Origin: Massilia sp. 9096
GTDB lineage: Bacteria; Pseudomonadota; Gammaproteobacteria; Burkholderiales; Burkholderiaceae_D
Direction: 5' to 3'
Assembly: GCF_000745265.1 (NCBI RefSeq)
Contig: NZ_JQNN01000001.1
Coordinates: 3,596,001 to 3,660,000, forward strand
Length of the DNA stretch: 64,000 nt
The notes under the pieces were generated by a model that saw only the letters and a program-made list of their open reading frames with translations, ran no database searches and had not been told where the DNA came from. Within the stretch, counting starts at the first letter, position 1, and the number at the start of each line of letters is the position of its first letter. Both the position numbers and the translations under genes were made by a program. Positions 34,139 through 46,735 of the stretch are shown one piece after another.

Positions 34139-36211
34139 ATGGCCAAGCGCCGATTATTGGTAGGGCTGCTGTCCTTGTACTGGACAGTCTCGGCGCATGC
34201 CGATGCCGCGCGCGACGATTTTACCCGCGACCTTGCCGTCGCCCGCGAACAAGCCTACGTCGCGCCGAGCGAGGCGCTGCGGCAGCTCGAGCTGCTCAAG
34301 ATCGGGCGCAGTGGACGCGAACTGGGCCAGGTCCTGGCCGAGATGGGCCCCGCCTACTATTGGCAGGGCCACAAGCGCAAGGCGCTCGAGCTTGCCATCC
34401 AGGCGGAAAACCTCGCGCGCGCCGAGCATGACGACGCCTTGCTGGCCCGGGCGATGCTGGAACACGGCTTCGCGCTGTCCGATTTCATGCACGACCAGGA
34501 CACCGCGCATCGTCTCGTGCAGCAGGCGGAACAACTCGCCTCGACCACGCGCGACGCTTACCTGCAGACCAAGGTGCTGGTCACGCAAGGCCTGATCGCC
34601 GAGGAAGAAGGCCGCAGCGCCGACGGCATGGAACTGGTCGCGCGCGCCCTCGCCCTGGCGCGCTTCTCCAGCGATCCGGACGCGCTGTCGATGGCGCTGC
34701 GCGAACAGGCGCGCCAGCTGGCCGCGGTCGGCGACGACCAGCAGGCCCTCGAACTCACCGACGAACTGGTCGCCCTGGCCGAGAACGGCGGCGTGCCGGC
34801 CCAGCTGGCGCGCGCCAAGCTGTCCGAGTACGCCATCGCCGCGCGCATCGGCCGCGGCAGCCGCGCCGAAGCGGCATTGAAAACCGCAGTCGCCACGCTG
34901 CAGGACCTGCATGCCGAGGAACGCCTTGCGGTCCCGCTGGCGAACCTGGCCGAACTGAACATCCAGGCCAAGCGCTACCGCGAGGCGCAGCGCGCCAGCC
35001 GCACCGCCTTGCGCCTGTCGCGCCAGCTCGACGACCAGCATGGCATCCAGCTGGCCACGTTCCAGCTCGGCATGGCCGAGATCTACCTGGGCGACGTCAC
35101 CGATGGCAAGACCAAGGCGGAACGCGCGCTCGACGGCCTGGTCAACGACGAACGCTACGTGCGCATGCTGCTCGACTATGGCCATGTGCTGAACCAGGTC
35201 GGCGAAAGCGACGCCGCGCTGAACGTGGTCGAGCAGGCCGGCTCGGTGTCGCTGGCCGCCTGGCGCAAGGAAAAGCAGCTGGCCTACCAGGCGCTGCAGC
35301 GCGCCCACGCCTTCCAGAAAAAGCAGACCGAGCTGTCCAGGAAGCAGAGCGAACTGGCTGCCCTGCACCACGAAGCCGAACTCAAGGCGGCCGAGCTGGA
35401 AAACACCCGGCGCCAGCGCATGCTGTGGGTGCTGCTGAGCGCCACGACTCTGGTCGCGGTCGCGCTGATCGCCCTGCTCTACCGGCGCGTCGCCAAGGCG
35501 AACCGCGCGCTGCACGTGAAGAACGAGCAGCTGTTCACGCAGAGCACGCGCGATTCGCTGACCGGCCTGTTCAACCGCCACTATTTTTACGAGCACGTGG
35601 TGCCGCTGCACCATGCGGCGGCCGGCATCGCCGATGCGGCGCCGGATCGGCGTGCGCCTGCGGGCGTCGCGGATAGCGCGCAGGGCGGCATGTTCCTGCT
35701 GCTCGACATCGACCACTTCAAGTCGATCAACGACCGCTTCGGCCATGCCGCCGGCGACGCCGTGCTGAAGAACGTCGCGGCGCGGCTGTCGGCGACGCTG
35801 CGCGAACAGGACGTGCTGATCCGCTGGGGCGGCGAGGAATTCCTGGCCTGGCTGCCGGGCCTGGCCACCGAGGAGACGCGCCAGGTCTGCACGCGTTTGC
35901 TGGCGGCGGTGTCGGGTAAGCCGATCGCCGTCGATGCGCAAGCGCTGCAGGTGACGGTCTCGATCGGCTTCTGCCCGAAAGCGGCCGCCGCGCCCGATGT
36001 GGCAGCGCCCGGCTGGGAACAGCTGGTGCACCTAGCCGACCTGTGCCTGTACCTGGCCAAGACCGCCGGACGCAACCAGGCCTTCGGCATCAGCGATGCC
36101 AGCGCGCTGACGCCGGATGCGATCGCCGCCGCCGATGCGGACATGCGGCAAGCGTCGGACGAGGGCCTGGTGGCGCTGCTGAACGTCAAGACCTCGGGCG
36201 CAGCGCCCTGA
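34139..36211 (+). CDS. TPR-sensor diguanylate cyclase (GGDEF)
   Basis: 690 residues. A signal sequence/anchor (LLVGLLSLYWTVSAHA), then about 380 residues of helical tetratricopeptide-type repeats in the periplasm, a coiled-coil-like stretch, one transmembrane helix (LWVLLSATTLVAVALIALLY), and a cytoplasmic GGDEF domain. The active site is GGEEF near residue 564, with an intact inhibitory site RExD five residues before it (REQD). It should make cyclic di-GMP and be product-inhibited. GGAGGA sits 2-7 bases before the ATG. The periplasmic TPR part probably binds a protein or ligand signal; which one is unknown. Confidence 0.9.
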   Translation: MAKRRLLVGLLSLYWTVSAHADAARDDFTRDLAVAREQAYVAPSEALRQLELLKIGRSGRELGQVLAEMGPAYYWQGHKRKALELAIQAENLARAEHDDALLARAMLEHGFALSDFMHDQDTAHRLVQQAEQLASTTRDAYLQTKVLVTQGLIAEEEGRSADGMELVARALALARFSSDPDALSMALREQARQLAAVGDDQQALELTDELVALAENGGVPAQLARAKLSEYAIAARIGRGSRAEAALKTAVATLQDLHAEERLAVPLANLAELNIQAKRYREAQRASRTALRLSRQLDDQHGIQLATFQLGMAEIYLGDVTDGKTKAERALDGLVNDERYVRMLLDYGHVLNQVGESDAALNVVEQAGSVSLAAWRKEKQLAYQALQRAHAFQKKQTELSRKQSELAALHHEAELKAAELENTRRQRMLWVLLSATTLVAVALIALLYRRVAKANRALHVKNEQLFTQSTRDSLTGLFNRHYFYEHVVPLHHAAAGIADAAPDRRAPAGVADSAQGGMFLLLDIDHFKSINDRFGHAAGDAVLKNVAARLSATLREQDVLIRWGGEEFLAWLPGLATEETRQVCTRLLAAVSGKPIAVDAQALQVTVSIGFCPKAAAAPDVAAPGWEQLVHLADLCLYLAKTAGRNQAFGISDASALTPDAIAAADADMRQASDEGLVALLNVKTSGAAP

Positions 36212-36220
36212 TCGTTTTCT

Positions 36221-36589
36221 TCACCCCGCCAGCGCCGCCTTGCCCGTCCCCGGGCGCAGGATGCGCGCCAGCAGCGCACGCCGCGGCGGCGCCGGCATGC
36301 GGCTGTCGACCAGATCGGCCCAGCGGGTGCGCAATTGCTCGCAGGTGGCGCGCAGCACCGGCTCGGCGTCCGGCAGGCGCGCCAGTGCGTCGAGGTGACG
36401 CTCGATCACGGCGGCCAGCTTGACGCAGGGGCCGTCGCCCTCGTCTTGCGCGCCGGATGGACTGTTCGCCCCCGCCGGGCTGCGCATCGTGTACTGCGAC
36501 ATCAGGTGCAGCAGCGCCGCCGTCAACAATGCGTGGCGGGTGCTCGGGCTGCTTGAAACGGGAATATCGTCCAGGAAATCATCGTCCAT
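36221..36589 (-). CDS. Fur-controlled small protein of unknown function
   Basis: 122 residues, no signal peptide or membrane helix. The N-terminus is acidic (MDDDFLDDIPVSSSPSTRHALLTAALLHLMSQYTMRS) and the rest is helical and Arg-rich toward the end; I do not recognise the family. The ATG at 36589 has AGGAGG 6 bases upstream. Upstream lies a consensus-like promoter followed by a perfect Fur palindrome, so it should be induced by iron starvation. It lies between two cyclase genes and is not part of a siderophore cluster. A role in iron homeostasis or heme/siderophore regulation is inferred from the promoter only. Confidence 0.8.
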   Translation of the reverse strand: MDDDFLDDIPVSSSPSTRHALLTAALLHLMSQYTMRSPAGANSPSGAQDEGDGPCVKLAAVIERHLDALARLPDAEPVLRATCEQLRTRWADLVDSRMPAPPRRALLARILRPGTGKAALAG

Positions 36590-36603
36590 ATCGCCTCCTT
36601 TGT

Positions 36604-36618
36604 TGAGAATGATTCTCA
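36604..36618 (-). promoter_or_regulatory. Fur box
   Basis: TGAGAATGATTCTCA is a perfect 7-1-7 palindrome that differs from the canonical TGATAATNATTATCA by one symmetric change. It sits just downstream of the predicted -10 and 14 bases before the ATG, a position for repression by Fur-Fe2+. Confidence 0.85.
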
Positions 36619-36623
36619 TTCAA

Positions 36624-36652
36624 ATTATGAGACTGGGAACTGAGGAAGGCAA
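36624..36652 (-). promoter_or_regulatory. Sigma-70 promoter of the Fur-controlled gene
   Basis: On the minus strand, TTGCCT (36652-36647) and CATAAT (36629-36624) are separated by 17 bases, the optimal spacing. Transcription would begin inside or next to the Fur box. Confidence 0.75.
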
Positions 36653-36690
36653 GCGATTTTCAAGCGTGCATGCGCAGGTTCGCCGGCAGG

Positions 36691-37842
36691 CTATACCGCT
36701 GCCGGCACGACCCGGTTTTTGCCGGAACGCTTTGCCTGATACAGCGCTTTGTCAGCGGCATCGATGAGCGAGGCGGTATCCGGGCGGTCGGCGCCAAGAC
36801 TGGCAACGCCGATGCTGACGGTGTACTTCGGCACGCCTTGTGCGATCGATTCTGCAATGCCACTTCGAATACGCTCGGCGATGTCTTGCGCAGCCTCGAG
36901 GCCGGTGTGTGGCAGAAGGACCACGAACTCTTCGCCTCCATAACGGCCCATCATGTCGTGGGTGCGCAGCAGCGCCATCGCCCGGCCGGCAAAATCGGCG
37001 ATGACCTTGTCGCCGGTCAGGTGGCCGTGCGTGTCGTTGATGGCCTTGAAATTGTCCAGGTCCATGATCAACAGCGACAGCGGCGCACCGCGGCGCCGCG
37101 CCACGCCGATCTCGCGCTCGAGCACGTCGAGGAAAGCGTCACGCCGGTAGGCGCCCGACATCGGATCATGCAGCGCCTGCGATTCGAGGCGGTGCTGGAG
37201 TGCACGGTTGACCATGAGCAGAAATCCCAGGCTCATCGCCACCAGCGAGAACGGGAACGACGAAATATAGATGTCGTGAATCACCGATTTATCGTTTTTC
37301 AGCGAGAGCGTACCCGCGGCCATGAGCACGGAAACGCAGCGCACGAGCATGACCAGCGCCGTGCCTGCGTAGATGGTGCAGGTGAACCATTCGGCGAACC
37401 GCTTGACGCGGTAGCGGGCGATCGATACGGCGCAGGCGCCGAACAGTACGGTCAGCAGGCCGCTGACGAGAATCACCCGCGCCCGGTAGTCGTCGTCGAC
37501 GAAGGTGACCCACGCCAGCGCCAGCGCGGTGGCGCCGAGCAGCGTCAGAAAGAGCCGTCCGCGCTGTTTCAGTGCGCCGAACAGGCCGAGGCTGCGGTTC
37601 ATGGCGACGACACCCGCCGGGATCAGCAGGTTCGGCAGGAAGCTGTGGAACAGCACCGGAAGGGTGCCGCGCGAGGTGAAGCCGCATGCGGCGAATACCA
37701 TCAGCAGGCATCCCCAGCCCCATTCGGAGAGGCCGCTGATCGACTTCGGAAAGCCGACGCGCAAGGCAAAGAACAGGAAACCGCACAACAACCCGAATGC
37801 AGCGGAAATGACGATGAACGAATTTGTGTCAATGCCAAGCAC
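36691..37842 (-). CDS. Membrane-anchored diguanylate cyclase (GGDEF)
   Basis: 383 residues. Seven or so hydrophobic helices fill the first 215 residues (starting LGIDTNSFIVISAAFGLLCGFLFFAL), followed by a GGDEF domain with GGEEF at 302-306 and the inhibitory site RTHD five residues upstream. It should synthesise cyclic di-GMP in response to a membrane or redox signal. The start is a GTG (37842) with GAAGGG about 10 bases before it; no ATG is available nearby. It lies back to back in expression logic with the TPR cyclase 480 bases away, but they are on opposite strands and not an operon. Confidence 0.9.
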   Translation of the reverse strand: MLGIDTNSFIVISAAFGLLCGFLFFALRVGFPKSISGLSEWGWGCLLMVFAACGFTSRGTLPVLFHSFLPNLLIPAGVVAMNRSLGLFGALKQRGRLFLTLLGATALALAWVTFVDDDYRARVILVSGLLTVLFGACAVSIARYRVKRFAEWFTCTIYAGTALVMLVRCVSVLMAAGTLSLKNDKSVIHDIYISSFPFSLVAMSLGFLLMVNRALQHRLESQALHDPMSGAYRRDAFLDVLEREIGVARRRGAPLSLLIMDLDNFKAINDTHGHLTGDKVIADFAGRAMALLRTHDMMGRYGGEEFVVLLPHTGLEAAQDIAERIRSGIAESIAQGVPKYTVSIGVASLGADRPDTASLIDAADKALYQAKRSGKNRVVPAAV

Positions 37843-37996
37843 GGCACACAGCCCTTCCCGGGCTGCGCCGGTATCGAAAATCCCCCGTGCCGAAAGAGCC
37901 AGCGGCTCACGGGTACCGATGGGCTATGTAACGAGGATATTAATCTTATCACATGATGTTGTGAGAAAGAAAATAAACATCCTGATCAGGTACGTT

Positions 37997-38962
37997 TTAC
38001 AACCGGGTTTCACGCGCCGCTCGCAAGAACGCATCCAGCACCGGCGTGCAATCCAGCAGCGCCGTCCCCTTGGCACGATGAAACTCCGGATGCCACTGCA
38101 GCCCCATCACGAACGGCGCACGCTGGTAACGGATCGCCTCGACCACCCCATCCGGATCCGACATCGCCTCGACCAGGATGTCGCGTCCCAGGTCCTTCAC
38201 GGCCTGGTGATGGATCGAATTGACGGTCGGCCGCCGCTGGTCGGGAAACATCTTGCCCAGCGAGGAACCGGGCGGGAACACGATCGCATGCCGGTGCGCG
38301 TCGTAATCCTCGTGTACATGGGCCTGGGCCCCGGGCAGGTCGGTCGCGACGTCCTGGTACAGCGTGCCGCCGAACGCGACGTTGATCAGCTGGCAACCGC
38401 GGCAGATGCCCAGCACCGGCTTGCCGGCTTCGACGAATTCGTGCAGCAGCTCGAGCTCGTACACGTCGCGCGCGCGGTCGCCGCTCCATTCGGGGCGGCT
38501 CGGCGATTCGGCATAGGTCGTCGGCGAGACGTCGGCCCCGCCCTGCAGCACCAGACCGTCCAGGTGGCGCGCGTAGTGGCGCAGCGTGATGTTGCTAGGA
38601 TGAAGCAGCCCGCTGGTGTTCACGGTCGGCACCATGAAGACCAGCACGTCGCGCGACATCACCCATTGCGCGATCGACTCTTCCAGGTACTGCAGGTTCT
38701 TGCTGCGCAGGCCGACGGCGCCCGGCTCGGGGTGGTAGATGCGCGCCGAGACGCCGATGCGCAGCGTGCGCCGCATGAAGTCGCGGCCGAGGCGGTCACC
38801 GAGTGCGCGCCAGCGCGAGCGCAGCACGCGGCCGGCCAGGCTCCAGGGCGTGTCGCCCGGACGCAGATAGCGCGAAGCGCCGCCGCCGGCGCGCCGGTCG
38901 GGCACGCGTGGCGGGCCGGCCTTGTCGGCGCTGCCATTGTCGTCTGCGTTGTCCTCTGCCAT
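37997..38962 (-). CDS. Class I glutamine amidotransferase (gamma-glutamyl-GABA hydrolase-like)
   Basis: 321 residues of the peptidase C26/PuuD type. After a roughly 65-residue Arg/Gly/Ala-rich N-terminal extension the core shows GLVLQGGADVSPTTY, the nucleophile elbow GICRGCQLINV, and the QWHPEF motif carrying the catalytic His-Glu pair. PuuD-like enzymes hydrolyse gamma-glutamyl-GABA in putrescine breakdown; other family members act on folate polyglutamates or dipeptides, and no putrescine genes are nearby. It diverges from parE; a LexA-like palindrome lies about 200 bases upstream of its start. Confidence 0.85.
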   Translation of the reverse strand: MAEDNADDNGSADKAGPPRVPDRRAGGGASRYLRPGDTPWSLAGRVLRSRWRALGDRLGRDFMRRTLRIGVSARIYHPEPGAVGLRSKNLQYLEESIAQWVMSRDVLVFMVPTVNTSGLLHPSNITLRHYARHLDGLVLQGGADVSPTTYAESPSRPEWSGDRARDVYELELLHEFVEAGKPVLGICRGCQLINVAFGGTLYQDVATDLPGAQAHVHEDYDAHRHAIVFPPGSSLGKMFPDQRRPTVNSIHHQAVKDLGRDILVEAMSDPDGVVEAIRYQRAPFVMGLQWHPEFHRAKGTALLDCTPVLDAFLRAARETRL

Positions 38963-39302
38963 GATTTAAATATAGCCCTGCCATGGCCGCGCACGATTCG
39001 GAATCGAAAAAATGGCATCCCGGCAGCGGTGACAGGGCCGTGAAAACTTGCGGCAACGCGCTTCGCCCCCATCTTGCAGAGTGCGCCCGAGCCCGTGCGC
39101 ATTCGTGACAACCTTGAGAAAACGCACATTCATCGCTTGCAAACTTGCGCCCGACAGGCAAAAATACTGTATTTCCATACAGTCTTATCGCGTCGAACCA
39201 CGTTGCATAGCCGCCAAGACGGCCCGGTGCCTCATTTTTTGACGTTCCCATTTCCGCGCGACAAGATAGAATGCGCAGCATTCGATTGATTGAATATCCA
39301 GC
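38963..39302. other. Divergent region upstream of parE
   Basis: 340 bases between the amidotransferase and parE. It holds a LexA-type palindrome (39167-39182) and a possible -35 TTGCAA at 39137-39142 with an A-rich segment 17-18 bases later. A 55-codon minus-strand frame inside it has no ribosome site. Confidence 0.55.
39167..39182 (+). promoter_or_regulatory. LexA (SOS) box-like palindrome
   Basis: CTGTATTTCCATACAG fits CTGT-N8-ACAG exactly, and the flanking bases extend the arms to ACTGTAT/ATACAGT. It lies 120 bases upstream of parE and just after a possible plus-strand promoter. LexA itself is outside the window. Confidence 0.6.
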
Positions 39303-41303
<2,001 letters not shown>

Positions 41304-41316
41304 ACCAAACTGAACC

Positions 41317-43650
<2,334 letters not shown>

Positions 43651-43680
43651 ACGGCGCCGCTCAGACGGTCATACAAAAAG

Positions 43681-43768
43681 GTCGCCCCGGGCAGGCCGGG
43701 GTCCACGCTGAGATGAGCGGCATCGCTCACTCAAGGTGGACCCCGGCTTGCACCGGGGCGATGTTTTT
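43681..43768. terminator. Extra-long bidirectional hairpin terminator
   Basis: An 80-base hairpin: TCGCCCCGGG...GCCGGGGTCCAC pairs with GTGGACCCCGGC...CCGGGGCGA, and the apex contains TGAGCG-GCAT-CGCTCA. TTTTTT follows on the plus strand and TTTTT on the minus strand. It lies between the convergent parC and Lys-rich protein genes. The length and symmetry resemble a dispersed palindromic element used as a terminator. Confidence 0.88.
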
Positions 43769-43778
43769 TCAGCCGAGC

Positions 43779-43800
43779 GCCTCGCGCATGCGCGCGAGGC
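43779..43800. repeat. 9-base inverted repeat after the Lys-rich gene
   Basis: GCCTCGCGC/GCGCGAGGC around a 4-base centre, 10 bases past the stop of the minus-strand gene. No T-run. Confidence 0.6.
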
Positions 43801-43810
43801 CAGCTAGCGA

Positions 43811-44302
43811 TTACTTGGCGTCAGCCTTGTGCGCGTCGGCGACGGCTTCGGCTTTCTTCTCGGTCGACTTGGCGTGTGCCTTGGCCTTGTCGGCGTTGGC
43901 GGCCACGACCTTCTTCTGCGCCTTTTCGTCGGCGGCGATGTCGGTCTTCTGTTCCTTCATGTCGGCCTTGGCGATCTTCTCTTCGGCCTTGGCGCTGGCC
44001 TTGGTTTTGTCGTCGGCGTCGGCCTTGGCGACTTTCTCGTTGGCGTCAGCGACTTTCTTGTCGTGCTTGGCCTGGGCCTTGGACTTCTTCTCCGAAGCTT
44101 TCGACTCGGCCTTGTTGATCTTGTCGTCAGCCTTGGCGACTTCCTTGGCTTCCTTCTGGTTGGCCTTGTCCATCTTGTCCTGCGCCTTCATGTCGGCGGA
44201 GGTCGAGCCCATCGGGGCGTTGGCCGGCATGGTGGTGGTGTTCTGTGCGTAGACCGAGGTAGCGAACAGGCCGGCGATCAGGGTAGCGAGAAGTTTTTTC
44301 AT
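43811..44302 (-). CDS. Exported Lys/Ala/Asp-rich coiled-coil protein
   Basis: 163 residues. A signal peptide (KKLLATLIAGLFATSVYA) is followed by a low-complexity, highly charged helix of Ala, Lys, Asp and Glu (KADDKINKAESKASEKKSKAQAKHDKK and similar), TolA-domain-II-like, with no other domain. It is likely an extended periplasmic coiled coil; function unknown. AGGAG stands 9 bases before the ATG. The neighbouring gene on the same strand also encodes an exported Lys/Ala-rich protein, but 150 bases separate them, so separate promoters are possible. It ends at the shared large terminator with parC. Confidence 0.75.
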   Translation of the reverse strand: MKKLLATLIAGLFATSVYAQNTTTMPANAPMGSTSADMKAQDKMDKANQKEAKEVAKADDKINKAESKASEKKSKAQAKHDKKVADANEKVAKADADDKTKASAKAEEKIAKADMKEQKTDIAADEKAQKKVVAANADKAKAHAKSTEKKAEAVADAHKADAK

Positions 44303-44453
44303 GATGTGGTACTCCTATCGTTATGGTGGGGTGGCGCCAGGCGCCGTTCTTTTTTATTAACCGACGAGTTCAGAATATTCCTTTGTATGGCTGAGCTCTG
44401 TTCGCCATCGCACGCAGTGCATTCCACTGGGCACTAAGTTGTTACCAGACATT

Positions 44454-45017
44454 TCAAGAGCCGCTCTTGGCCTGCGCAGCCTTCTGATCGCCCTTGGCTT
44501 TCGACTTGGCGTGCTTCTTCTGCGATGCCTCGACCGAAGCATCGGTCTTCATGCGGTCGCCCGGCACTTCGTGCACCGAGCGGGCATTGGCCTTCATGAC
44601 TTCCTTCTCGGCCTTGGTGCCGGCCTTGCCGCGTCCGCCGCTGGCAGCCGGGCTCGGATCGCTGTTGTTCGGCGAAGTCGTGTTGGTGGCCTGGGCATTG
44701 ACGTTGTCGCCCTTGCTGCCGATGACCGTGGTGCTCTTGCCGGTGACTTGGCCTTTGCTGTTGACGCCGGCCGCTTCCAGCGCCTGGCCGGTATGGGCCG
44801 AGCCGGTGTTGGCCGTGCCGTCGGTGCGCAGGCCGGTGCCCGAGGTGCCCGCTGCGGTCGAGTTGTTGCCCGACACGGCTTGGCCGATGGCGGGCGAGTT
44901 GGCCGAGCTGTGACGCTGCGACTCGTGTTGCGGCTTGGCCGTTTCCTGGGTCTGGGCGAAGGCCGAGCCGGCGATCAGCAGGCTGGTCAGGGCGATGAGG
45001 GTCTTGTGATGGTTCAT
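44454..45017 (-). CDS. Exported low-complexity protein of unknown function
   Basis: 187 residues. Signal peptide (HHKTLIALTSLLIAGSAFA), then a Ser/Thr/Gly/Asn-rich middle (SGNNSTAAGTSGTGLRTDGTANTGSAHTG) and a Lys/Ala-rich tail (KKHAKSKAKGDQKAAQAKSGS). It contains a motif SVHEVPGDRMKTDASVE of unknown meaning. No family recognised. The ATG at 45017 begins the signal peptide; a longer frame upstream is unlikely. With the gene before it, it forms a pair of small exported basic/charged proteins that might bind envelope polymers. Confidence 0.65.
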   Translation of the reverse strand: MNHHKTLIALTSLLIAGSAFAQTQETAKPQHESQRHSSANSPAIGQAVSGNNSTAAGTSGTGLRTDGTANTGSAHTGQALEAAGVNSKGQVTGKSTTVIGSKGDNVNAQATNTTSPNNSDPSPAASGGRGKAGTKAEKEVMKANARSVHEVPGDRMKTDASVEASQKKHAKSKAKGDQKAAQAKSGS

Positions 45018-45120
45018 GATGTTCTCGCTTTCTATGCTGTTTTGATAGTGAAACGAGAATAGGAGGGCCGCCCGGGTGCATCTGTTCGGCACCGCACCCA
45101 GGCACCGTGTTGCGATGTAA

Positions 45121-46563
45121 CTATTTCTTTCCGGCTGGGCGAGCGTACAGGTCGATGATCTCGCTGATGCCGTCGCGGCAGACCTGGCAGAACTGCTCGC
45201 TGCGGTCGAACATGATGCACTGCATTGCCGGCCGGTAGTAGCCGCTGGCCTCGTAGTTGGCGCCCTCGAACGCGCCGATCGCCGTGCGGTAGCGCGCGCC
45301 GGCGAACAGCTCGCGCGTGCGCGCGAGGTCGTCGCGGAACAGCGCGTTCATCTCCGACTCCGGCCGGTTGGCCGCTCGCAAGGCCGCGCGCTTTTGCTGG
45401 TATGCGCGCGAATAGGCTTCGTACTCGGCTTTGGGCCAGGGCGTCGGCAGCGGCGTGCTGGCCTGCACGTGGCGCTTCCACTTCAGGTGTTCGGGGTCGC
45501 GCAGCGCGGTCACGTTCGGCTCCCACGGTTCCATCCGCGCCCCGCTCGACTGGTACGCCACCGGCGAGGTGTAGTACTCGTCGGCCAGGCCGGCGAAGTG
45601 ATGGCCGAACTCGTGCACGAACAGGTAGTTGGCCCATTCGTTGCTCGCCGCGGCCGTGCTGAACTGGCCGAAGATGCCGCCGCCGCCGTAGGTGTCGTTG
45701 TTGACCAGGATCTCGATGAATTCGTAGGGCGCATACTGGGCGATGTCGCGCAGCGCGCGGTTGTCCAGCGTCAGCACGTAACGTTCGCTGCCGAAGATGT
45801 CGTAGCGCGCCCCCAGCGCGGAGGCGTGGTGCACGCCGGTCGACGGCCGCGAAACGCCCGATTCCTGGCTCGGCACCGCCATCGCCCAGACATTGAAATC
45901 GTTCGCACGCTCCTTGAACGGCGAGACCTCGAACAGGTGTTGCGTCAGCCGGCGCGCATCCTGCTCGAACTTCTTCATGTCGCCCTGCGTGTAGCCGTCG
46001 CCCAGGATCAGCAGATCGACCTTTTGCGGCGACGGACCGCCGAGATGGATCGGGATCGGCTTGGCTGGGGCCGGCGGCTGCTTGCGCACCACGTCCTGGG
46101 CGTCGGCATCGACGTCGACGCTCCAGGCGACCGAAAACTGGTTGCGCTCGTCGCGCTTGAGGATGCGCACGCGCACGGGACGGTCCGGCTTGGGAAATCG
46201 CACCGACTCGTGGAAGCCGCGGCTGAGTTTACTGGCTTCGTCCGTGCTCTTCCATTCGCCGAACACGGTCGAGAAATCGCGCGAGTACAGCAGCGCGCCG
46301 GTCTTGGCATCGGCCACTTCGACGCGGTTGTTGCCGCGATTGGTGTCGTCGAAGGGCTGTGACATGTCGCCCGGCCAGGGCAAGGGTTCGATCAACACGC
46401 GCTCGATGGCGTATTGCTCGGATAGGGTGTTGCCGCTGTGGATGTAGTCGAGGCGGACAGTGGCGGGCGGGCTTGTCGGCTGCGATGCGGCCGCCGCGGC
46501 GCCGGTGGCGAGCAGCGTCAGCGTCAGCGTTACGGCGGAAAGCCTGGACAGGAATCGGCGCAT
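45121..46563 (-). CDS. Secreted M64-family metallopeptidase
   Basis: 480 residues. Signal peptide to about residue 25, an N-terminal beta-rich region typical of M64, and a catalytic domain with HEFGHHFAGLADE (zinc ligands His317, His321 and probably Asp328, catalytic Glu318). A LLILGDGYTQGDMKKFEQDA segment near 185 is a family hallmark, as is the C-terminal Cys-rich part (SEQFCQVCRDGI). The founding member is an IgA protease of a gut Gram-positive; environmental homologues probably digest other proteins. AAGGA precedes the ATG at 46563. It diverges from the alpha/beta hydrolase gene. Confidence 0.87.
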   Translation of the reverse strand: MRRFLSRLSAVTLTLTLLATGAAAAASQPTSPPATVRLDYIHSGNTLSEQYAIERVLIEPLPWPGDMSQPFDDTNRGNNRVEVADAKTGALLYSRDFSTVFGEWKSTDEASKLSRGFHESVRFPKPDRPVRVRILKRDERNQFSVAWSVDVDADAQDVVRKQPPAPAKPIPIHLGGPSPQKVDLLILGDGYTQGDMKKFEQDARRLTQHLFEVSPFKERANDFNVWAMAVPSQESGVSRPSTGVHHASALGARYDIFGSERYVLTLDNRALRDIAQYAPYEFIEILVNNDTYGGGGIFGQFSTAAASNEWANYLFVHEFGHHFAGLADEYYTSPVAYQSSGARMEPWEPNVTALRDPEHLKWKRHVQASTPLPTPWPKAEYEAYSRAYQQKRAALRAANRPESEMNALFRDDLARTRELFAGARYRTAIGAFEGANYEASGYYRPAMQCIMFDRSEQFCQVCRDGISEIIDLYARPAGKK

Positions 46564-46735
46564 TGCATTCCTTGCAAAGTCATTTGAGTAGCACATTGTA
46601 GTCCGGCGGCGCCGAAGCTTGATCAGCCCGAGGCCCCTGCCCGGTGATCGTGGCGTCGAGACGCTTATCCATCCCGCATTGACTTTATATTCACAGCGGC
46701 AATACGATGCTCCATCGCTACCCATGGAGAATCGC

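Noticed and set aside
38966..39178. 70-codon minus-strand frame beside the LexA-like box (possible SOS peptide)
   Set aside because: Weak start context, no hydrophobic or recognisable motif, and it ends just short of the amidotransferase start; more likely leader sequence.
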